A DNA stretch of 8,900 nucleotides. It comes from an uncultured Chloroflexota bacterium (GTDB lineage Bacteria > Chloroflexota > Anaerolineae > B4-G1 > DUEL01). The translations under genes were made by a program, and so were the position numbers. The stretch covers positions 1-8,900 of the forward strand of contig CAKZOY010000044.1 in the NCBI GenBank assembly GCA_937138275.1, read 5' to 3'. The notes beneath the pieces were generated by a model. It saw only the letters and a list, made by a program, of their open reading frames with translations. It made no database searches and was not told the origin of the DNA. Position 1 is the stretch's first letter; every line of letters begins with the position of its first letter. Below are positions 1 through 5,274 of this stretch, piece after piece.

Positions 1-1043
1 TGGATCGGATTTTAGCCATAGACGTCGGCGCCGGGACCCAGGACATCCTGCTCTGGGAAGCGGGTCAGCCGATGGAGAACAACGTCAAACTGGTGCTGCC
101 CTCGTGGACGACAGTGCTGGCCCGACAGGTCAAGCAGGCCACCCGGGAGGGCCGCCCGCTCTTTCTGACCGGCAACCTGATGGGCGGGGGACCCATCGTC
201 AGCGCGATGAAGCGGCACATGCGGGCCGGGTACCCCGTCTACATCACCCCGCGCGCGGCGCGCACCGTCCGAGACAACCCGGAGGAGGTCCGCCAGCAGG
301 GGTACATCATCGTGGACGAGCCCCCCGACCTGCCCAACCTGCTCACCCTGCGGACGCGCGATGTGGACCTGCAGGTCCTGGCCGACGCGCTGGCCCCCTT
401 CGGCGTTTCGCTCCCGGAGACGGTCGCCGTGGCGGTGCAGGACCACGGGGAATGTCTGGTGGGGTCCAATCGGCGCTTCCGCTTCCATCTGTGGCGGGAG
501 TTCGTCCGCAGCGGCGGAGAGATGACCCGGCTGGCATACCGGGAAATCCCCGCACCCTACACCCGCATGCAGGCCGTGCAGCAGGACGTGCCGGGGGCCG
601 TTCTGATGGACACCGGCCCGGCGGCGATCTGGGGCATCCTGGAAGACCCGGCCGCCGCAGCGCACCCCGAAGAGGGGTTCATCGCGGTCAACGTGGGCAA
701 CCAGCACACCATCGGCGTCCTGCTGCGGGCCGGCCGCGTCCTGGGCCTCTTTGAGCACCACACCGTCCTGATGACAGCGGAAAAACTGCAGGTGCTGGTG
801 GACCGCCTCCGCGCCGGAACGCTGACCGACGAGGAAGTGTACGAGGACAACGGCCATGGCGCGTACATCCATCCGGATTACACCCCCGACGGCGGGTTCC
901 GCTTCGTCTCGGTGACGGGTCCGCAGCGCCGGATGGCGGCCGGTCTGGGCTATCACTTCGCCGCCCCCTACGGGGATATGATGCTCACGGGTTGTTTCGG
1001 CCTGGTCGCCGCGACCCGACGACTGCTGGAGGGAGGAGAATGA
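1..1043 (+). CDS. DUF1786 family protein, ASKHA/actin-like ATPase fold (5' end cut by one base)
   Basis: The reading frame is open from the window edge. Bases 1-2 are 'tg' in frame, so the start is probably an ATG/GTG/TTG whose first base lies just outside, giving about 347 residues. An ATG at 72 would remove the best motif and is unlikely to be the start. Visible motifs, numbered from that start: an N-terminal phosphate-1-like loop IDVGAGTQD (7-15), a second Asp-Thr-Gly element MDTGPAA (203-209), NVGNQHT (231-237) and a Gly-rich TGCFGLV near the C-terminus (330-336). This order matches the actin/sugar-kinase (ASKHA) nucleotide fold and the DUF1786 family. Many databases label that family a pyruvate formate-lyase activating enzyme, but no CxxxCxxC radical-SAM motif is present, so the label is not supported here. 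The stop overlaps the moeA start (ATGA, 1040-1043), which implies translational coupling. The biochemical role is unknown; ATP binding is inferred from the fold. Confidence 0.82.
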   Translation, partial: DRILAIDVGAGTQDILLWEAGQPMENNVKLVLPSWTTVLARQVKQATREGRPLFLTGNLMGGGPIVSAMKRHMRAGYPVYITPRAARTVRDNPEEVRQQGYIIVDEPPDLPNLLTLRTRDVDLQVLADALAPFGVSLPETVAVAVQDHGECLVGSNRRFRFHLWREFVRSGGEMTRLAYREIPAPYTRMQAVQQDVPGAVLMDTGPAAIWGILEDPAAAAHPEEGFIAVNVGNQHTIGVLLRAGRVLGLFEHHTVLMTAEKLQVLVDRLRAGTLTDEEVYEDNGHGAYIHPDYTPDGGFRFVSVTGPQRRMAAGLGYHFAAPYGDMMLTGCFGLVAATRRLLEGGE

Positions 1044-2239
1044 TTGAACCGGAAGAGGCCTGGGAACGAATCATCGCGCGGGTGAATCCCCTGCCCCCCG
1101 TCTGCCGCCGCCTGGATGAGGTCGGGGGGCTGGTTCTGGCGGAGGACGTCCGCGCCGAGGGCGACCACCCGCCCTTCGCGGCGTCCACGGTGGACGGCTG
1201 GGCCGTGGTGGCGGAGGACGAATCCCCCCAGCGGCGGATTCTGGAGGCCGAGGGGCGCGCGGGGACGGCACCCGGCGCCCGGGTCGTCCCCGGCACGGCG
1301 GCCCGGATTATGACCGGCGCGCCCATCCCTCCCGGCGCCGACGCAGTGGTGATGCTGGAGGACAGCGTCGTAGAGGGGGACTTCGTCCGCTTCACCCGCG
1401 CCGTCCGGCCGGGAGAGAACGTCCGCCCGGCGGGTTCGGACGTCCAGGCCGGGCAGGTAGTCCTGCGGGCAGGGACGGTTTTGGGTCCGGCGGAAGTGGG
1501 GCTGCTGGCGACGGTCGGGCACTGGGAGGTATGGGTGTATCCCCGGCCGCGGGTCGCCGTTCTCTCCACCGGCGATGAGGTGGTGGAGCCGTGGAAAACC
1601 CCCGCGCCGGGGCAAATCCGCGATAGCAACCGCTACGCGCTGATGGTGGCGGTACGGGAGGCGGGGGGAGAGGCCATCTCTATGGGGATTGTGCCGGATC
1701 GGCCCGAAGGGATGCGGGAACGCCTTCGGGCCGCCCTGGCGGAGGCCGATGCGCTGATCACCTCCGGCGGCGTCTCCGTGGGGCGGTACGACCACATCGG
1801 GCCGATTCTGGCCGAACTGGGGACCGTCCACTTTAACCGGGTGCGGCAGAAGCCGGGGAAGCCGCTGACTTTCGCCACGGTGGGAAATAAGCCGTGCTTC
1901 GCCCTGCCCGGCAACCCGGTCTCGGCGCTCGTCTCGTTTGAACTGTACGTTCGGCCTGCCCTACGGCGTATGGCGGGGCACGCCCGCCTCCGTCGTCCGG
2001 AGGTGACGGTGCATCTGCGGCATCCGGTGCAGCCCGACCCCGAGCGGCTGGAGTTTATGCGCGCGGTGGTGGAGCGCGAAGAAGATGAGTGGTGGGCCCG
2101 TACAACGGGAGCACAGGCCAGCAGCCGCCTGCTCTCCATGGCGGGCGCCAACGCCCTCCTCCGCATCCCCCCTGGGCCCACCCTGCCGGAGGGTGCGGCG
2201 GTGACGGCGATCCTGCTGGAAAATGACGGTCACCCTTAA
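1040..2239 (+). CDS. moeA: Molybdopterin molybdotransferase MoeA
   Basis: Encodes 399 residues, the usual MoeA length (about 400). MoeA inserts molybdate into adenylylated molybdopterin, the last step of molybdenum cofactor synthesis in the cytoplasm. Family hallmarks: STVDGWAV (49-56, normally S-x-x-DGYAV, with Asp52), MTGAPIPPGADAVV (91-104), GSDVQAG (132-138), the MoCF/MogA-like domain beginning VAVLSTGDEVV (172-182), GQIRDSN (191-197), SGGVSVG (242-248), KPGKPL (271-276) and ALPGNPVSALVSFE (288-301). A short C-terminal domain IV follows. The residue after SGGVSVG is Arg249, where Asp or Glu is common; Asp251 is kept. The ATG at 1040 was chosen over the in-frame ATG at 992 because it gives the standard N-terminus, has GGAGG at 1028-1032 with 7-nt spacing, and overlaps the upstream stop by ATGA. 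Cotranscription with the DUF1786 gene is likely. The last codons lie inside the 2218-2257 palindrome. A gephyrin-like Glp paralogue is the alternative name. Confidence 0.95.
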   Translation: MIEPEEAWERIIARVNPLPPVCRRLDEVGGLVLAEDVRAEGDHPPFAASTVDGWAVVAEDESPQRRILEAEGRAGTAPGARVVPGTAARIMTGAPIPPGADAVVMLEDSVVEGDFVRFTRAVRPGENVRPAGSDVQAGQVVLRAGTVLGPAEVGLLATVGHWEVWVYPRPRVAVLSTGDEVVEPWKTPAPGQIRDSNRYALMVAVREAGGEAISMGIVPDRPEGMRERLRAALAEADALITSGGVSVGRYDHIGPILAELGTVHFNRVRQKPGKPLTFATVGNKPCFALPGNPVSALVSFELYVRPALRRMAGHARLRRPEVTVHLRHPVQPDPERLEFMRAVVEREEDEWWARTTGAQASSRLLSMAGANALLRIPPGPTLPEGAAVTAILLENDGHP

Positions 2240-2257
2240 GGGTGACCGTCACTTTCC
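2218..2257. terminator. Bidirectional terminator palindrome between moeA and acpP
   Basis: Positions 2224-2251 form a perfect 28-bp palindrome: 12-bp arms TGACGGTCACCC/GGGTGACCGTCA around a self-complementary TTAA. One A/C mismatch separates a further 5 bp on each side (GGAAA/TTTCC). Read on the minus strand the stem is followed by TTTT, a fair rho-independent tail for acpP. On the plus strand the tail is only CTTTCC, weaker for moeA. The element overlaps the moeA 3' codons and stop and lies only 5 bases from the acpP stop, so one hairpin plausibly serves both convergent genes. A protein-binding palindrome is possible but less likely at this position. Confidence 0.72.
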
Positions 2258-2261
2258 ATCC

Positions 2262-2498
2262 CTACGCCGCCATCCGGGATTCAATATACTTGACCGCGTC
2301 GCCGACGGTCTTGATTTGCTGAGCCTCTTCGTCGGAGATGGTCCCCCCGAACTCCCCCTCAAAGGCCATGACCAGTTCCACCAGGTCCAGGGAGTCCGCT
2401 CCCAGGTCCTCGCGGAAACGAGCCTCCATCGTGACCTTTTCAGGTTCCACGCCCAGCAGGTCCACGATGATTTTGACGATGCGTTCGTAGATGTCCAT
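2262..2498 (-). CDS. acpP: Acyl carrier protein
   Basis: Encodes 78 residues, the standard acyl carrier protein length. It carries growing acyl chains on a 4'-phosphopantetheine arm during cytoplasmic fatty-acid synthesis. The modification motif GADSLDLVEL is present, with the attachment Ser at residue 36. It is followed by the acidic recognition helix II, and ISDEEAQ and TVGDAV of helices III-IV are typical. The protein is strongly acidic, as expected. The start ATG (complement of 2496-2498) has AGGAGG at 2503-2508. A longer in-frame opening to 2603 would run through the promoter and is not used. The gene stands alone: there is no fab gene in the window, and the isomerase gene diverges from it. 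Its promoter (2527-2554) shares a dyad with that of the isomerase. Some alternative carrier-protein role cannot be excluded, but the sequence looks like the housekeeping ACP. Confidence 0.95.
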   Translation of the reverse strand: MDIYERIVKIIVDLLGVEPEKVTMEARFREDLGADSLDLVELVMAFEGEFGGTISDEEAQQIKTVGDAVKYIESRMAA

Positions 2499-2526
2499 TT
2501 TCCCTCCTCTGGTCAGGATGCCGGAT

Positions 2527-2554
2527 ATTGTAGTAAAGAGAGCGGATTTGTCAA
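2527..2554 (-). promoter_or_regulatory. Sigma70-type promoter of acpP
   Basis: Minus strand: -35 TTGACA (2554-2549, consensus), 16-bp spacer, -10 TACAAT (2532-2527, 5 of 6). The predicted start near 2520 gives a leader of about 22 nt containing the ribosome binding site. The -35 box lies in the left arm of the dyad at 2547-2571. Confidence 0.75.
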
Positions 2555-2571
2555 CTGGGCGAGTTGACAAA
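2547..2571. repeat. Perfect inverted repeat spanning both divergent -35 boxes (candidate operator)
   Basis: Arms TTTGTCAACT (2547-2556) and AGTTGACAAA (2562-2571) are perfect 10-bp reverse complements around GGGCG. Each arm contains one TTGACA -35 box, one per strand. Part of the symmetry follows from two divergent consensus -35 boxes. The flanking bases (AGT inside, AA/TT outside) are also symmetric, so a protein-binding site is plausible. Confidence 0.6.
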
Positions 2572-2592
2572 CCCCCATCCTGCTGGTATGAT
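2564..2592 (+). promoter_or_regulatory. Sigma70-type promoter of the type II IPP isomerase gene
   Basis: TTGACA (2564-2569, consensus), 17-bp spacer, TATGAT (2587-2592, 5 of 6). The expected start is near 2599, about 31 nt before the TTG start codon and upstream of its ribosome binding site. It lies within the coding-like opening that extends upstream of the isomerase, which argues that those upstream ATGs are not used. Confidence 0.8.
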
Positions 2593-2629
2593 GCCATCAT
2601 CACTTTATAACACCGCAGGAGAGAAACCG

Positions 2630-3655
2630 TTGCGAAACGATCACCCCCAGCGCAAGGCGGACCACATCCGCATCAGTCTGGAAGAAGACGTCTCTTTTGA
2701 GACGGTCACCGCTGGCTTTGAGCGCTACCGGTTCGTCCACTGCGCGCTCCCCGAAATGGCTCTGGAGGACGTGGATACGAGCGTCCACTTCCTGGGGAAG
2801 CCCCTGCGAGCCCCCCTGCTCATCGCCTCCATGACCGGCGGGACGGCCCAGGGTGGGGAGATCAACCGCCGCCTGGCTCTGGCGGCTCAGGAGACGGGAA
2901 TCGGGATGGGGCTGGGCTCCCTGCGGGCCGCGCTGGAGGACCCCGCCGTCGCCGATACGTACCGGGTACGGGACGTCGCTCCGGACATCCTGCTCCTGGC
3001 GAACCTGGGCGCGGTGCAACTGAACTACGGGTACACCGTAGACCACTGCCGCCGGGCAGTGGAGATGGTGGAGGCGGACGGTCTCATCCTGCACCTGAAC
3101 CCGCTGCAGGAAGCGCTCCAGCCGGAGGGCCAAACGGACTTCTCGGACCTGCTGCGGAAAATAGAGCAGGTATGCCGGGCGTTGGAAGTACCCGTAATTG
3201 TCAAGGAAGTGGGATGGGGGATTTCCGCCGATGTAGCCTGCCGTCTGGTGGAGGCAGGAGTGGCCGCGGTGGACGTAGCCGGTGCGGGCGGCACGTCCTG
3301 GAGCCAGGTGGAGATGTACCGGGCCCAGAACGACCTCCAGCGGACGGTGGCGGCAACCTTCCGGGATTGGGGCATCCCCACCGCCGAAGCGATCCATCAG
3401 GTCCGGGAGGCGCTGCCCCGTCTCCCGCTGATCGCCAGCGGGGGTATCCGGAACGGCATTCAGGTCGCCAAAGCGATCGCTTTGGGGGCCAACGTCTGCG
3501 GGATCGCCCGCCCCTTCCTGACAGCCGCTGCCGAATCCGCCGAAGCGGTGCTGGAGGTCGCCACCGTCCTCATCACTCAACTGCGCGTGGCGATGTTCGC
3601 CGCGGGCGCGCGGGATATCCCGGCGCTGGCCCATACCCCGCTGGTTTGCGGGTAG
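2630..3655 (+). CDS. fni: Type II isopentenyl-diphosphate delta-isomerase (FMN-dependent)
   Basis: Encodes 341 residues, the usual length for this family. It interconverts isopentenyl and dimethylallyl diphosphate in the cytoplasm, using FMN, Mg2+ and a reductant; this step feeds quinone, carotenoid and polyprenyl synthesis. The TIM-barrel motifs appear in order: RKADHI (8-13), SMTGG (68-72), MGLGS (93-97), HLNPLQEALQPEGQ (155-168, with the QPEG Glu expected to bind Mg2+), VKEVGWG (191-197), VDVAGAGGTSW (214-224), ASGGIRNG (269-276, FMN phosphate) and AIALGA (282-287). The start is called as TTG at 2630 because AGGAGAG (2618-2624) precedes it and conserved sequence begins right after it. The in-frame ATGs at 2588 and 2591 lie in the -10 box or upstream of the predicted transcript start. 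It diverges from acpP and converges on the GH57 gene. No unrelated type I isomerase is seen here. Confidence 0.94.
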   Translation: MRNDHPQRKADHIRISLEEDVSFETVTAGFERYRFVHCALPEMALEDVDTSVHFLGKPLRAPLLIASMTGGTAQGGEINRRLALAAQETGIGMGLGSLRAALEDPAVADTYRVRDVAPDILLLANLGAVQLNYGYTVDHCRRAVEMVEADGLILHLNPLQEALQPEGQTDFSDLLRKIEQVCRALEVPVIVKEVGWGISADVACRLVEAGVAAVDVAGAGGTSWSQVEMYRAQNDLQRTVAATFRDWGIPTAEAIHQVREALPRLPLIASGGIRNGIQVAKAIALGANVCGIARPFLTAAAESAEAVLEVATVLITQLRVAMFAAGARDIPALAHTPLVCG

Positions 3656-3672
3656 TGGGAGTTGGGACCCAT

Positions 3673-5043
3673 CTACCGGAGGAGTTCGTGCAGAATATCC
3701 GCTCCGCTGCGGCCCGTCCGCCAACTGACCGCCAGCCGCAGGTCGCGCCGAAAGCCGGGAGTCAGGTCCTCTCCGGTCGCGTAACGGGTCAGCGCCAGGG
3801 AGCGAATCGCGTTGGCGATAGCGTAGCGCGGCTCATGGCGGTCCAGGTCCTCAAAGAAAAAGGTGCAACTGGCAAACATCCGCTGGCGGTAGAATTGGGC
3901 CTCCAGAAGCCAGAGGAGTCGCCGGGCCTGATCGGTGGTCAGGTGGCTCAGGCCGTTGCCGGAGAGGAAGGTCATCCCATCCACCTTCCCCAAAATGACG
4001 TCAAAGTAGGTGTCCCGCAGAGGCCAGGGAGAGAGCCCCAGACGCTGCGCCTCGCAGGCGTAGACTTCGTCCAGTTCGCAGGTCAGGTTGTCCAGCGCGC
4101 GCCGCAGCGCCGCCTTCCAGCGACCGTCCCCCGGAGTGCAGGGGCAACCCAGCGCCCAGCGGTTCAGGTTGTGCTCGCAACTCCAGGCCGTATTTTCTAC
4201 CACCTTCACCTCGGCGCGGGGCGGATGCTCCCGGAAGTACCATCCCAGGTTCACCGGCCGGCACCCCATAGATTCCGCGCCCGCAAGGAGGCGTTCCAGC
4301 ACCTCCACCCCCTGAGGGTGATGATGTCCGAAGGTCTCCCCATCAGTGGCGATGAGGATGAGACCTCCGCGCCGGGCCCGCCACTCCAGTTGGTCCCGCA
4401 GCCATTGCTCGGTGTCTTCAGGAGCGGGCATCTGGAAGGCCAGCGCGTCCGAGAGGGCGCGGTCCCGAACGAAAACGGCGATCTCTCGCCCGTGGGGGAG
4501 ACGTACCCGATACGGTCCCGCGCCGTCCTCCAGGTCACCCCGCACCTGCTGGTCGGAGAGGATGGTGAAACGGATGCCCTCTGCGGCGATAATCTCCAGC
4601 GCCTCCAGGTCCACTGCCATCTCCGGTAGCCATAAGCCTTCCGGAGGATGACCGAACCGGTGGGTGAAACTGGCGATCCCCCAGCGCACCTGGCAGATTT
4701 TGTCCCGGCGGCGGGCCAGGGGGAGAATGGTGTGATGGACCGGCTGGGCCAGCCCATTGCCCGCGCCCTGAGACCTGTAAACGGCCCCCTCCTGGGCGAT
4801 GATGCGCTTGTAGGTGTCGTGGGCGTACTCGTCCAGCCAGCGGGCCAGCGTCGCTCCCAGGTTGAAACTGATGCGGCCGAAGAGTTCCCGTTCCGCCAGG
4901 GGAGCGTAGCATTCGGCAGTGATGCGCTCGTTCCAGTTGGCATACGGGGCCGCGTCCGGCTCCCGGGGCACGCGCCCGGTGAACGGGTCGGTCCGGGGTG
5001 GCTGGTAGAAATGGCCGTGGATACAGAAGAAAGAAGTATTCAT
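3673..5043 (-). CDS. GH57 family glycosidase-like protein with short DUF3536-like C-terminal region
   Basis: Encodes 456 residues with no signal peptide, so probably cytoplasmic. GH57 enzymes are retaining alpha-glucan hydrolases or transferases (amylase, 4-alpha-glucanotransferase, branching enzyme) with a seven-stranded barrel. GH57 elements: HGHFYQPPR (9-17, region 1), WLPEMAVD (138-145, with Glu141 in the place of the nucleophile) and ATDGETFGHHH (232-242, with Asp234 in the place of the acid/base). WSCEHNLNRW (287-296) plus a GCPC/W-rich stretch, and CTFFFEDLD (393-401), resemble DUF3536. GH57-DUF3536 proteins as I recall them are far longer (about 800 residues), so this is a compact form. 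The start ATG at 5043 was chosen over 5094 because the protein then begins directly before the family motif, with GGGAG at 5049-5053. The substrate is unknown; glycogen or maltodextrin is a family-based guess. The gene converges with the isomerase gene and has its own promoter. Confidence 0.88.
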   Translation of the reverse strand: MNTSFFCIHGHFYQPPRTDPFTGRVPREPDAAPYANWNERITAECYAPLAERELFGRISFNLGATLARWLDEYAHDTYKRIIAQEGAVYRSQGAGNGLAQPVHHTILPLARRRDKICQVRWGIASFTHRFGHPPEGLWLPEMAVDLEALEIIAAEGIRFTILSDQQVRGDLEDGAGPYRVRLPHGREIAVFVRDRALSDALAFQMPAPEDTEQWLRDQLEWRARRGGLILIATDGETFGHHHPQGVEVLERLLAGAESMGCRPVNLGWYFREHPPRAEVKVVENTAWSCEHNLNRWALGCPCTPGDGRWKAALRRALDNLTCELDEVYACEAQRLGLSPWPLRDTYFDVILGKVDGMTFLSGNGLSHLTTDQARRLLWLLEAQFYRQRMFASCTFFFEDLDRHEPRYAIANAIRSLALTRYATGEDLTPGFRRDLRLAVSWRTGRSGADILHELLR

Positions 5044-5065
5044 AGAGGCTCCCGCGATGGCTTTG

Positions 5066-5094
5066 ATGATACCCTCATTCTGCCAAACGCGCAA
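5066..5094 (-). promoter_or_regulatory. Candidate promoter of the GH57 gene
   Basis: Minus strand: -35 TTGCGC (5094-5089, 4 of 6), 17-bp spacer, -10 TATCAT (5071-5066, 5 of 6). The predicted start is near 5059, giving a leader of about 16 nt that holds the GGGAG ribosome binding site. The M20 terminator upstream makes a separate promoter necessary. Confidence 0.5.
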
Positions 5095-5150
5095 CTCTGC
5101 GGCAACGGGGCTTGGGCCGCAAATCCCCTACGGGGAGCAGCGTGCCCGTG

Positions 5151-5203
5151 AAAAGAGAGAGTGGGGTTTGTGGGGGCGGCTTCGCCGCCCCCACAAACCC
5201 CAC
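5151..5203 (-). terminator. Strong hairpin terminator downstream of the M20 peptidase gene
   Basis: A perfect 20-bp stem (5161-5180 with 5184-5203) closes on a TTC loop. The inner part, GGGGGCGGC/GCCGCCCCC, is pure G+C. On the minus strand it is followed directly by TCTCTCTTTT (5160-5151), a U-rich tail. It lies 71 bases past the M20 stop and before the GH57 promoter, where a minus-strand terminator is expected. On the plus strand no U-run follows. The unusually long perfect stem could also be a dispersed REP-like palindrome that has been used as a terminator. Confidence 0.68.
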
Positions 5204-5274
5204 ACCTCACCCCTTTCCCACGCAAGGCGAATTACTGCTCACCGCAGCGTCGCAGAGCACGCAGGCGGTTTCCC

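Noticed and set aside
12..956. A 314-codon open frame on the minus strand opposite the DUF1786 gene, and similar long antisense frames opposite moeA, fni and GH57
   Set aside because: They mirror codon positions of real genes in GC-rich DNA, have no recognisable motifs, and lack ribosome sites; the plus-strand products have clear family signatures.
1..1043. Annotation as pyruvate formate-lyase activating enzyme
   Set aside because: There is no CxxxCxxC cluster and only two cysteines are far apart; the Asp-Gly phosphate loops fit an actin-like fold instead.
2564..2629. A longer isomerase starting at ATG 2588 or 2591 or the upstream TTG 2564
   Set aside because: These codons lie in the promoter -35/-10 elements or before the predicted transcript start, and have no ribosome site; TTG at 2630 follows AGGAGAG and directly precedes conserved sequence.
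5205..5274. Small gene or mobile-element end between the hairpin and the M20 stop
   Set aside because: Short frames here have no ribosome site or motif, and no target-site duplication or terminal repeat beyond a loosely matching C-rich string was found.
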